A stretch of DNA of 64,000 nt, from positions 1,168,155 to 1,232,154 of the forward strand of contig CAWCOY010000003.1 in assembly GCA_963797265.1 (NCBI GenBank), read 5' to 3'. Positions 41,420-49,074 of the stretch are shown here, in pieces. Made by a program: the position numbers and the translations under genes. Position 1 is the first letter of the stretch, and each line of letters starts with the position of its first letter. The notes beneath the pieces are model-generated. The model made no database searches. It saw only the letters and a program-made list of their open reading frames with translations, and was not told the DNA's origin. The stretch is from DASUPK01 sp963797265. Lineage in GTDB: Bacteria > Actinomycetota > Thermoleophilia > Solirubrobacterales > 70-9.

Positions 41420-42265
41420 ATGGCCGATTACGCAAACGAGGTGCTGGTGGAGACGGAATGGGTCGCCGACCACCTCGAGGACGACGACATCCGGATCGTC
41501 GAGGTCGACGAGAACCCGGCGCTCTACGCCGAGGCCCACATCCCCGGGGCGATCGGCTTCGACTGGAAGCAGGACCTCCAGGATCAGGTGAAGCGGGATT
41601 TCCTCGGCCCGGAGGAGTTCGGGAAGCTGATGGGCAGTCGCGGCATCTCAAACGACCACACGGTCCTGCTCTACGGCGACCGCAACAACTGGTTCGCCGC
41701 CTACACCTACTGGTATTTCCGCTACTACGGCCACGACAAGGTCAAGCTGATCAACGGCCCCCGCGAGAAGTGGATCGCGGAGGATCGGCCGACCAGCACG
41801 GACGCTCCCTCCCATCCCGAGGCGACCTTCGGGGCGAAGCCCGGAGACGAGTCGATCCGGGCGAAGCGCGACGAGGTGCTTGACGCCCTCAGTAGCGACA
41901 CGAAGCTGGTCGACGTCCGCAGCCCGCAGGAGTTCTCGGGCGAGCTGATCGCGATGGCCGGCTACGAGCAGGAGGGCGCGCAGCGGGCCGGCCACATCCC
42001 CGGCGCCGCCTCGGTCCCCTGGGCACAGGCCGTGAACGAGGACGGCACCTTCAAGTCCGCCGACGAGCTGCGCGAGCTCTACGAGGGCAAGGGCGTGGTC
42101 GAGGACGGCACTCCGATCATCGCCTACTGCCGGATCGGCGAGCGCTCGGCCCACACCTGGTTCGTCCTGCACGAGCTGCTCGGCCGGGGCGACGTCAAGA
42201 ACTACGACGGGTCGTGGACCGAGTGGGGGAACCTGGTCGACGTTCCGATTGAGAAGGACGCCTGA
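41420..42265 (+). CDS. Thiosulfate/3-mercaptopyruvate sulfurtransferase
   Basis: The protein has 281 residues and two rhodanese domains. The N-terminal inactive domain has VDENPALYAEAHIPGAIGFD. The C-terminal domain has LVDVRSPQEFSGE, RAGHIPGAASVPWAQAV and the active-site loop YCRIGERSAHTWF with the persulfide Cys. The CRIGERS loop is of thiosulfate sulfurtransferase type. It transfers sulfane sulfur from thiosulfate to cyanide or thiols in the cytoplasm. It stands alone, with a purine-rich GAGAGAGGCAAGCG before its ATG. Confidence 0.92.
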   Translation: MADYANEVLVETEWVADHLEDDDIRIVEVDENPALYAEAHIPGAIGFDWKQDLQDQVKRDFLGPEEFGKLMGSRGISNDHTVLLYGDRNNWFAAYTYWYFRYYGHDKVKLINGPREKWIAEDRPTSTDAPSHPEATFGAKPGDESIRAKRDEVLDALSSDTKLVDVRSPQEFSGELIAMAGYEQEGAQRAGHIPGAASVPWAQAVNEDGTFKSADELRELYEGKGVVEDGTPIIAYCRIGERSAHTWFVLHELLGRGDVKNYDGSWTEWGNLVDVPIEKDA

Positions 42266-42283
42266 GCGTCACCTTTTCGCACG

Positions 42284-42343
42284 GTCCGGCGCTTTAGCTG
42301 GGCAAGGACCCCCGGACAGGGCACCTCCCGGGGACGGGAGGTG
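42284..42343 (+). promoter_or_regulatory. Structured 5' leader sequestering the GH16 ribosome binding site
   Basis: CACCTCCCG (42322-42330) pairs perfectly with CGGGAGGTG (42335-42343) around a GGGA loop of GNRA type. The 3' arm contains GGGAGGTG, the ribosome binding site for ATG 42351. An upstream stem GTCCGG (42284-42289) with CCGGAC (42312-42317) encloses a conserved-looking internal segment. The arrangement fits a translational switch; I could not match it to a riboswitch class. Confidence 0.5.
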
Positions 42344-42350
42344 GGATCGC

Positions 42351-43336
42351 ATGGAAGCTCACCGCCGATTACCGATTGGCGCTCGTTTCATCCATGGCGC
42401 GATCGTGCTCCTCTCGTTGTTCTTGGTCGCCTGGGTCGGGCTGATCGTTGCGTCCAGGCCCTGGAGGGCGACACCGAAGCCAGCGTCGCCGGTCAAGCGC
42501 CTTCCCCAACGGAGCCGGCGGCCGTCGAGGCCGCCGACCTTCACCGCTCAGGCTGGAAGCTCGTCTGGCGCGACGAATTCAATGAGGCGCGGTGTCCGAG
42601 CAGGGCCAAGTGGAGCTTCGAGCACGGCTTCGTGCGCGGCGGAGAGCTGCAGTGGTACCAGCCGCAGAACGCCTCCTGCCACGCTGGGGCGCTGGTCCTC
42701 GAGGCGCGACGCGAAGAGACGCGGAATCCCAACTATCGTGCTGGAAGCACCAACTGGCGCCTGAATCGCCGCCTCGCCGGTTACACCTCGGCATCGATCG
42801 CGAGCAAGAACTCCTTCACGTACGGCCGTGTCGAGGCACGAATCCGAATCGATCCTCGCTCGGGAAGTTGGCCCGCATTTTGGACCCTCGGCGCGGCACA
42901 CCGACGTCGGCACACGGCCTGGCCCGCGGTGGGTGAGGTTGACATCATGGAGTACTACCGCGGCACGGTCCTGGCGAATGTGTGCAACCCGAAGGCGACC
43001 TGGTGCGGCTGGTCGAGCACCGGGCAGTCGCTTGCCAGCCTCGGTGGCCAGGGATGGGCGGACAGGTTCCACCTCTGGGCGATGGACTGGAACGCCCGGA
43101 ATATCGACCTCTTCCTGGACGGGAGGCTCATCCATCGATTCCCGGTGGCCGACGCGGCCCTCGGCGGACGGCCGAGTCCGTATGCCAACCGACCCGCCTT
43201 CATGCTGCTCAGCCAGGCCATCGGCGGGACCAACGGCGGTGATCCCGCGAACACGGACTTTCCCATTCGGCTCGAGGCCAAGTACGTCCGCGTTTACCAG
43301 CGCGCCCACGGTGGGGGTCGACGCACAGAGAATTAG
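42351..43336 (+). pseudogene. Secreted GH16 beta-glucanase with frameshift
   Basis: ATG 42351 gives a signal-anchor (IHGAIVLLSLFLVAWVGLIV) in one frame. The catalytic domain lies in another frame, shifted by one base around 42450-42480. From there AVEAADLHRSGWKLVWRDEF onward is a complete family 16 domain: LVLEARREETRNPNY, YGRVEARIRID, the catalytic GEVDIMEYY (E-x-D-x-x-E), a YGRVEARIRI-type strand and the ending RLEAKYVRVYQ. GH16 enzymes cleave beta-1,3 or mixed-linkage glucans outside the cell. One missing base joins signal peptide and domain, so this is either a sequencing error or a disrupted gene. Confidence 0.75.
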
Positions 43337-43340
43337 TGAC

Positions 43341-43375
43341 GGGCGGCCGGCCCGGCGTCGGTGGGCCGGCCGCCC
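43341..43375. terminator. Bidirectional terminator hairpin
   Basis: GGGCGGCCGGCCC (43341-43353) and GGGCCGGCCGCCC (43363-43375) form a 13-bp perfect stem with a 9-base loop between the convergent GH16 and reductase genes. Confidence 0.8.
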
Positions 43376-43378
43376 CTG

Positions 43379-44020
43379 TCACTTCACGACGCGGTACTTG
43401 AGGTGCGCTACCCCGGGAGCCTCGACCGCGCGGAGCTGTTCAAGCTTCAGGTCCGGTCCCACGCCATCGAGGAGGCGTGAGCCGGAGCCGAGCAGGATCG
43501 GGACGACGTGCAGTTCGAGCTCGTCGACCAGGCCCGCAGCCAGGTACTCGTTGATGATCTCGCCCCCTCCGCTGATCAGGACGTCCTTCCCGGCGGCCGC
43601 CTCTTTGGCCTGCTCGAGCGCCGACTCGATTCCGTCGGTGACGAAGGTGAAGGTGGTGTCCGAGAGCGTCAGCGGCTCACGCTCGTGGTTCGTGACCACG
43701 AAGACCGGCATGTGGAAGGGCGGATCCTCTCCCCACCAGCCGGGCCAGGGGTCGTCGCCCCACGGGCCACCGTCCGGAGGGCCGAACATGCCGCGGCCCA
43801 TGATTTCAGCGCCGATGCCGGCGCGATTTTCCTCGACGACCGCGCTGCTGGCGTTCTCCTCGCCGCCCTCCATGCCGTGCGGCTGGCGCCACGCCTTCAG
43901 CTCGACGACCCATTCGTGGAGATCGTCGCCGCCCTCGCCGAGTGGGTTCTCCTGGCTCTGGTTGGGGCCGGCGACGTAGCCGTCCGCCGAAATCGAGATG
44001 TGCGATCTCACCTTGCTCAT
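43379..44020 (-). CDS. Dihydrofolate reductase/RibD C-terminal domain protein
   Basis: The protein has 213 residues with ATG 44020 after AGGAGGTG. HISISADGYVAGPNQSQENP, the central PVFVVTNHEREPL, the cofactor loop DVLISGGGEIINEYLAAGLV and DELELHVVPILLGSGSRLLD are typical of the RibD_C/YyaP-like reductases. These use NADPH, but most members have no known substrate. It lies 37 bases after the ester-cyclase-like gene on the same strand. Confidence 0.88.
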   Translation of the reverse strand: MSKVRSHISISADGYVAGPNQSQENPLGEGGDDLHEWVVELKAWRQPHGMEGGEENASSAVVEENRAGIGAEIMGRGMFGPPDGGPWGDDPWPGWWGEDPPFHMPVFVVTNHEREPLTLSDTTFTFVTDGIESALEQAKEAAAGKDVLISGGGEIINEYLAAGLVDELELHVVPILLGSGSRLLDGVGPDLKLEQLRAVEAPGVAHLKYRVVK

Positions 44021-44057
44021 GTCTTTGTAGACACCTCCTAGTGTCGAAACTCATCGG

Positions 44058-44468
44058 TCAATCGAGCAGGCCGAGCTGCAGGGCCTGGCCGAGGTCATCG
44101 CGAACCGACCAGTGCTCGATCATCTTGCCGTCCTCGAGCCGCCAGATGTGGATCTGCTTTGTGGCGAACTCATTGCCCGTCGGCTCCTTCCCGAGGAACT
44201 CGCCGACGTGGCGACCGTGCATGACCACTCGCGCGACCACCTTGTCGCCCTCCGTGATCTCGTCCTCGATCTCGAAGCGCATCGGTCCCCAGAGCTCACG
44301 CAGCCAGCGGATCGTCTCCCGCAGGCCGCCGGGGCCCTGCGGGCTGCCCGGTGGCGCCCCGTGGTTGACGAACCGGGGATGGATCAGGTCGTCCGCCGCT
44401 TCCAGGTTCCCCTTCTCGAAGAGCTCCTCGAGCACCAGTCGCGTCGTCCGCTTGTTCTCCTCTGACAT
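44058..44468 (-). CDS. SnoaL-like polyketide/ester cyclase family protein
   Basis: The protein has 136 residues from ATG 44468, chosen because GGAGGTG ends eight bases upstream. SEENKRTTRLVLEELFEKGN, AADDLIHPRFVNHGAPPG, VHGRHVGEF-like strand (VVMHGRHVGEFLG) and IHIWRLEDGKMIEHWSVRDD are the SnoaL signature. Members include polyketide cyclases but most are uncharacterised. The 5' third overlaps the C-terminal extension of the MFS gene in another frame. Confidence 0.85.
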   Translation of the reverse strand: MSEENKRTTRLVLEELFEKGNLEAADDLIHPRFVNHGAPPGSPQGPGGLRETIRWLRELWGPMRFEIEDEITEGDKVVARVVMHGRHVGEFLGKEPTGNEFATKQIHIWRLEDGKMIEHWSVRDDLGQALQLGLLD

Positions 44469-45960
44469 CGGTGTCACCTCCGTTTCCATCCATCTGAGCT
44501 GTCGTTCTCAACTTCGACTCTGGAAGCCTCAGCACGGCGAGCAGGCCGAGCGCGGCGAGCGGGGCGGCCACCAGGAAGACGGCCTGGACTCCGTCGATCA
44601 CGTCCCCGCGAATCACGCCGCCGAGGCCGGCGCCGGACGCGTCGGAGACGGTCGAACCGGCCTGGGCCGCGAAGACGGCGCCGAGGATCGCCGCGCCCAC
44701 CGCGCCGCCCAACCCGCGGAAGAAGCCGGTAACGGCCATCGCGATCCCGAGTTCACGCCGCTTCACGGTGTTCTGCACCGCCGTGATCAGCACCTGCGTG
44801 ACCAGGCCGAAGCCGAGCCCGAACACGACCAGCCCGGCGCCGATCGTGAGCGCGTGGGGGTCGGCGGCGAGTCCGGACAGCAGGGCGAGGGCTGCGGTCA
44901 TCAGGGCGAGACCGGCGATCGGGAACTTCTTGTAGCGGCCCGTCCGGGCGATGCTGCGCCCGGAGAGCGTGGTCGAGATCGTGATCCCGAGCATCGCCGG
45001 GGCGAGCAGCAGCCCCGCCTCGGTCGGCGTTGCTCCGGTGGCGGTCTGGAGCAGCAACGGCACGAAGACGGTGACCGAGAAGAGGGCCGCCGTCGCCAGG
45101 AAGAGGGCGGCGCTGGCCACCGCCACCGGCCTGCTGCGAAGCAGGTGGAACGGCACGATCGGGTCGGCGACACGCCGCTCATGCGCCAGCAGGCCGCCGG
45201 CCAGCAGCACGGTCGCGGCGATCAGGCCGAGGATCGGGGCCGAGTCCCAGGCATAGCGGTCCCCGCCGAAGATGCAGGCCAGCAGGAGGGCGCTGGTCGC
45301 CAGGGCCACGAGCGCGGCACCCAGCAGGTCGAGCGGCGACTTGGGGCGCTCGACCGGGGGCGCGGGCAGTCGCAGGCTGAGCCCGGCGAGGGCGGCGACC
45401 CCGAGCGGCAGGTTGACCAGGAAGACCCATCGCCAGCTGGCGCTCTCTACCAGGACGCCGCCGATCAGGGGACCCACCACGGTGGCGATTGCGAAGACCG
45501 CTGCGATGTAGCCCTGGTAGCGCCCGCGCTCGCGCGGCGAGACCAGATCGCCCACCGCGGCCATGGCCAGGGTCATCAGTCCTCCCGCGGCCGCGCCCTG
45601 GACCATCCGCAGCGCCACCAGCTGGGTGATGTCCTGCGCCGCCGCGCAGAAGGCGGACGAGATCACGAAGACCGCGAGGGAGACCTCGAGCAGGAGCTTG
45701 CGCCCGTGGCGATCGCCGAGCTTGCCCCAGAGCGGCATCCCGGCGGCTGCCGCGACGACGTACGCGGTGACCACCCAGCTCACGTCGCTGAGGCTGCCGA
45801 GATCGCCCGCGATGGTCGGCAGGGCGGTCGCGAGGATCGTCTGGTCGAGAACCGCGGGCAGCATCGCGAGCACGATCCCCGCGAAGGGAACCGCGACGCG
45901 GATGCCGTCGGCCCCGTCGGGGAGATTGTCATTTCCGCTGCTCGGTGTCTTGGCGTTCAT
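44296..45960 (-). CDS. MFS multidrug exporter (DHA2, 14 helices)
   Basis: About 554 residues from ATG 45960. EmrB/QacA-type motifs are LDQTILATALPTIAGDLG (motif D1), GKLGDRHGRKLLL (motif A) and a motif C-like VVGPLIGGVLVE. The transporter core ends near LRLPESKLRTTAQMD (about 44500). The frame then runs on for 60 Gly/Asp/Pro-rich residues through the ribosome binding site and start of the cyclase gene, giving a 173-base same-strand overlap. A lost stop codon or small indel there is likely. It is divergent from a TetR gene, which probably represses it. Confidence 0.88.
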   Translation of the reverse strand: MNAKTPSSGNDNLPDGADGIRVAVPFAGIVLAMLPAVLDQTILATALPTIAGDLGSLSDVSWVVTAYVVAAAAGMPLWGKLGDRHGRKLLLEVSLAVFVISSAFCAAAQDITQLVALRMVQGAAAGGLMTLAMAAVGDLVSPRERGRYQGYIAAVFAIATVVGPLIGGVLVESASWRWVFLVNLPLGVAALAGLSLRLPAPPVERPKSPLDLLGAALVALATSALLLACIFGGDRYAWDSAPILGLIAATVLLAGGLLAHERRVADPIVPFHLLRSRPVAVASAALFLATAALFSVTVFVPLLLQTATGATPTEAGLLLAPAMLGITISTTLSGRSIARTGRYKKFPIAGLALMTAALALLSGLAADPHALTIGAGLVVFGLGFGLVTQVLITAVQNTVKRRELGIAMAVTGFFRGLGGAVGAAILGAVFAAQAGSTVSDASGAGLGGVIRGDVIDGVQAVFLVAAPLAALGLLAVLRLPESKLRTTAQMDGNGGDTDVRGEQADDATGARGALREGEPGSGGRPDPSPVRQPRGATGQPAGPRRPAGDDPLAA

Positions 45961-45990
45961 GGGCTCGTCCCTTTGGCTCGCTGGCATAGA

Positions 45991-46026
45991 ACTTACAGTG
46001 ACTATAAGTATACTGTAGCAGTACAC
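45991..46026. promoter_or_regulatory. Two inverted repeats between exporter and TetR genes
   Basis: ACTTACAGTGACTATAAGT (45991-46009) is an imperfect 19-bp palindrome. GTATACTG-TAG-CAGTACAC (46008-46026) is a near-perfect inverted repeat adjoining it. Both lie in the short AT-rich divergent region and probably bind the TetR protein encoded at 46035. Confidence 0.6.
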
Positions 46027-46034
46027 TCTCAAAC

Positions 46035-46709
46035 GTGGAGCGATCGACAGCGACTCAGACGGCCCCGCCCGACCCCGGCCTACGGGAACGGAAGAAGGCG
46101 CAGACCCGCGAGCTGATCGCGGATACCGCCCGCCGTCTCTTCCTCGAGCGGGGGTTCGAGGCTGTGCCGGTGGCTGAGATCGCCCGCGAGGCGGACGTCG
46201 CCGAGAAGACGGTCTTCAACTACTTCCCGGCGAAGGAGGACCTCTTCTTCGGCCGGTTGGAGGCGTTCGAGGAGGAGCTGCTCGCAGCCATCCGCGAGCG
46301 CGCGCGGGGGGTGAGCATCGCCATCGCCTTTCGGGACTTCGTGATGAGGCGTCGCGGCGCGCTGCAGCTCGAAGATGACGAGCGGGCGACCGCACAGCTC
46401 CGCGCGATCAACGGCGTGATCACCGAGAGCCCGGCGCTCCTCGCTCGCGAGCGGGAGATCTTCGCGCGCTACACCGATTCGCTGGCCGCGCTGATCACGG
46501 AGGAGACCGGCGCGAAGCCGGGGGCGGTGGAGCCGCGGGTCGCGGCCAGCTCCCTGATCGCCGTCCATCGGATCCTGATCGACTTCGTCCGGGAGCGAAC
46601 CCTCGCGGGAGACGAGGCGCGTCAGGTGCGCCGCCGAGTTCGCGCTCGGGCGAAGCGCGCCTTCGAGTTGCTCGAGGACGGCCTGGCCGACTACGGCGTC
46701 AAGCGTTGA
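46035..46709 (+). CDS. TetR-family regulator of the adjacent exporter
   Basis: The protein has 224 residues from GTG 46035. HTH region RELIADTARRLFLERGFEAV, VAEIAREADVAEKTVFNYFP and KEDLFFGRLEAF is canonical TetR/AcrR. The C-terminal ligand domain includes RRRGALQLEDDERATAQLRA. It is divergent from the DHA2 exporter with palindromes between them, the standard arrangement for a drug-responsive repressor. The 3' end overlaps the convergent Nudix gene by 11 bases. Confidence 0.92.
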   Translation: MERSTATQTAPPDPGLRERKKAQTRELIADTARRLFLERGFEAVPVAEIAREADVAEKTVFNYFPAKEDLFFGRLEAFEEELLAAIRERARGVSIAIAFRDFVMRRRGALQLEDDERATAQLRAINGVITESPALLAREREIFARYTDSLAALITEETGAKPGAVEPRVAASSLIAVHRILIDFVRERTLAGDEARQVRRRVRARAKRAFELLEDGLADYGVKR

Positions 46710-47268
46710 GCCGCTCGAACAGCATCGCCAGGATGCGGGCTGTCGCCCCCCAGATCAGCTTGTCGGCAACCAGGTACGTGTCCGTCTTGATCGGCACGCC
46801 GCGGCGGACCAGTCGCCGCTTCTCATAGCCGGCCGCGAGATCGTCGAGGGAGGCGACCAGGACGCTCTCGACCTCGGTCGGGTTGGGCTCGAAGCGCATC
46901 CCCTCCTCGATCACGCCGACGAAGGGAGTGATCTTGTAGTTGGTGACGAAGGTCCCGATCGGCGGCAGGGCGCCGACGATCTCGACGTTGTCGGGGGAGA
47001 GGCCGATCTCCTCCTCGGCCTCGCGCAGAGCGGTCTCGATCAGGTCCTCATCCCCGTCGCGTCGTCCGCCGGGGAAGGAGATCTCACCGGCGTGGCGCTT
47101 CAGGTCAGAGCGACGCTCCGTGAGGACCAGGCCGGGATGCGCCGGCCAGGCGTGCATCGGGACCAGTACCGCTGCCTCGATTCGGCCGTGCGCCTCGAGC
47201 TCGGCGGCCTCGGTCGGCTCGAGCAGCAACCCCCTCAGATCAGATGATGATCTGGACGGTTCCGCCAT
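46699..47268 (-). CDS. Nudix hydrolase, CoA pyrophosphatase type
   Basis: The protein has 189 residues from ATG 47268. The Nudix box GGRRDGDEDLIETALREAEE with EIGL is preceded by the CoA-pyrophosphatase signature RRSDLKRHAGEISFPGG. The ending (KLIWGATARILAMLFERL) also matches NudL/PCD1-like enzymes. It hydrolyses CoA or its derivatives to phosphopantetheine and 3',5'-ADP. The 5' end overlaps the SDR gene by 29 bases in the same operon. Confidence 0.9.
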   Translation of the reverse strand: MAEPSRSSSDLRGLLLEPTEAAELEAHGRIEAAVLVPMHAWPAHPGLVLTERRSDLKRHAGEISFPGGRRDGDEDLIETALREAEEEIGLSPDNVEIVGALPPIGTFVTNYKITPFVGVIEEGMRFEPNPTEVESVLVASLDDLAAGYEKRRLVRRGVPIKTDTYLVADKLIWGATARILAMLFERLNA

Positions 47269-48052
47269 CGACGCTCCAGGCGGCGCCGGAGGTATACGAG
47301 GCCCGCTCCGAGCAGAGGAAGACGATCGCCCCGGCGATCTCCTCCGGCTCGGCAAGGCGGCCGATCGGGCGCTTCGAGCCGGCGGCGTCGAGCGCCTCCT
47401 CGCGGTTGGCATGTCCGGCGAGCTCCTTCGACTGGTCGAGCAGGCCCCCCTCGTCCATCCAGAGCTCGGACTTGACGGGTCCGGGGCAGATCGCGTTGAT
47501 CAGGACTCCGTGAGGCGCGTAGCGGTCGGCGAAGAGCCGGGAGAGGGAGAGCTCCGCGGCCTTGGCGACCGAGTACTCGGGCATGGATGCCGATGGGCGC
47601 TTGCCGGCGCTGCTCGAGACGTTCACGATCCGGCCCCAGCCACGCTCGCGCATCGACGGAGCGGCCGCCCGCATCAGGCGCATCGGCGCCATCACGTTCA
47701 GCTCCCAGGCCGCGTACCAGTCCTCGTCCGGGACGTCGTCGAGGTCACGCCACCGTGCGGTGCCCGCGTTGTTGACCAGGACATCAAGCTGGCCGAGACG
47801 GCCGTCGGCCTCGCCGACAATCAGCTCGGCGGAGTCGGGATCGGCCACGTCGGCGACCAGCGATTCCGCCCGGCCGCCGGCCTCCTCGCCCGCGGCGGCG
47901 CATTCGTCCGCCGCCTCGATCAGCTGCTTCTCGGAGCGCGCCACGAGGAGCACGTCGGCTCCCTCGGTGCAGAGCATCCGGGCGGCGTCGCGGCCGATGC
48001 CGCGACTGGCGCCGGTCACCACACAGGCGCGACCACTGAGGCCGAGGTCCAC
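47240..48052 (-). CDS. Short-chain dehydrogenase/reductase
   Basis: The protein has 270 residues. Classical SDR: TGASRGIG cofactor loop, DVLVNNAGTARW, catalytic Ser in VNVSSSAGKRP, YSVAKAAEL (YxxxK) and a C-terminal GAAWSVDGGTVQ. The Gly-motif followed by Arg and the VARS strand end suggest NADP preference. The substrate is unknown. It lies between OsmC and Nudix genes in a five-gene same-strand group starting at the DUF1015 gene. Confidence 0.92.
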   Translation of the reverse strand: MDLGLSGRACVVTGASRGIGRDAARMLCTEGADVLLVARSEKQLIEAADECAAAGEEAGGRAESLVADVADPDSAELIVGEADGRLGQLDVLVNNAGTARWRDLDDVPDEDWYAAWELNVMAPMRLMRAAAPSMRERGWGRIVNVSSSAGKRPSASMPEYSVAKAAELSLSRLFADRYAPHGVLINAICPGPVKSELWMDEGGLLDQSKELAGHANREEALDAAGSKRPIGRLAEPEEIAGAIVFLCSERASYTSGAAWSVDGGTVQIII

Positions 48053-48054
48053 GT

Positions 48055-48474
48055 TCAGTCCTCGTCCTCGGCTTCCTCGATGAACTCCAGGGAATCGTGG
48101 ATCACCACGTCCTGGGCCTTGAGCGCCCTATGGACCGGGCACTTCCCGGCGATCGTGAGCAGACGGTCCTGGCTTTCATCGCTGAGCTCGGCCCCGAGGG
48201 TGATCGTCACGTCGAAGATAGGAGGATCGTCCGCAGTGGCCTCGGTGAAGTCGACGGCCACCTCGACGGTGCCGAGGCCCCACTCCTTGCGGTTGGCGTA
48301 CATCTCGATCGTGATGGCGGCGCACGACGCGAGCGAGGCGGCGAGCAGCTCCGTCGGCTTGGGGCCCTGGTCGCCGCCGCCCTTCTCCTCCGGCTCGTCC
48401 GCGATCAGCCGGTGCTCCCGGATTTCGATCTCGTGCTCATAGCCCTGTCGCCGGCGGGCGACTGCGCTGGGCAT
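48055..48474 (-). CDS. OsmC-family peroxide-reducing protein
   Basis: The protein has 139 residues. The two redox cysteines are seen in LAASLASCAAITIEMYANRK and IAGKCPVHRALK, with HRLIADEPEEKGGGDQGPKP at the start of the domain. OsmC/Ohr-type proteins reduce organic hydroperoxides as cytoplasmic dimers. The sequence is closer to the OsmC/YhfA side than to Ohr. Its start coincides with the stop of the cobalamin adenosyltransferase gene. Confidence 0.9.
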   Translation of the reverse strand: MPSAVARRRQGYEHEIEIREHRLIADEPEEKGGGDQGPKPTELLAASLASCAAITIEMYANRKEWGLGTVEVAVDFTEATADDPPIFDVTITLGAELSDESQDRLLTIAGKCPVHRALKAQDVVIHDSLEFIEEAEDED

Positions 48475-49043
48475 CAGCTTGCGCTCCTGCCTTCGAACAT
48501 CTGCGGGTTCTCCTCGTCGGCGAATCGCGCGAGCGCGAAGGCGAGGTCGGAGGCGCGGTTGAGGTAGCGGAGCACTGCGTCCGAGGCGAGGCCGTCGGAT
48601 TCGCGCAGCTCGACCACCCGGCGCTCCGCCCGCCGGATCGCCGACCGGGCGACGTCCAGCGAGGCCGACAGCTCCGTGCCGCCGGGAATCGTGAAGTGGG
48701 GCGGCAAATCGACCTGGTTCATGTAGCGGTCGATGTCCACCTCGAGGGCATCGACCATCCCGTCCGTGATTCGGCTGACGCCGTCCTCGAGCCGGTCCGC
48801 GGCCTCGGGCGCGGTTGCCAGCTCGGCGCCGGCAACGAAGAGATCCTGCTGCAGGGAGAGGATCGTGGCGTGCAGATCGGCCTGGTTGTCCTGCTTGCAG
48901 AGGGCTCGCGCGACGCCCAGTGCCGAGTTCGCCTCGTCGATCGATCCGTACGCCTCGGTCCGCGCGTCGGTCTTTGCCACGCGCCCGCCGTACCAGAGGC
49001 TGGTCGTGCCGTCGTCGCCCTTGCGCGTGTAGATCTTGACCAC
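48474..49043 (-). CDS. Cob(I)yrinic acid a,c-diamide adenosyltransferase, PduO type
   Basis: The protein has 189 residues. ATP-binding IYTRKGDDGTTSLWYGGRV at the N-terminus, the central GAELATAPEAADRLEDGVS, and PGGTELSASLDVARSAIRRA, RRVVELRE and YLNRASDLAFALARFADEE at the C-terminus are characteristic of PduO/MMAB. It makes adenosylcobalamin from cob(I)alamin and ATP. Confidence 0.93.
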   Translation of the reverse strand: MVKIYTRKGDDGTTSLWYGGRVAKTDARTEAYGSIDEANSALGVARALCKQDNQADLHATILSLQQDLFVAGAELATAPEAADRLEDGVSRITDGMVDALEVDIDRYMNQVDLPPHFTIPGGTELSASLDVARSAIRRAERRVVELRESDGLASDAVLRYLNRASDLAFALARFADEENPQMFEGRSAS

Positions 49044-49074
49044 GGAAGCGACCTTATCGCCCCGCCTGTCCGGG

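Noticed and set aside
42250..42350. Assignment of the GH16 leader to a known riboswitch (c-di-GMP, ydaO, guanidine, NiCo)
   Set aside because: The conserved cores I remember for these classes are not present, so only a structured leader is claimed.
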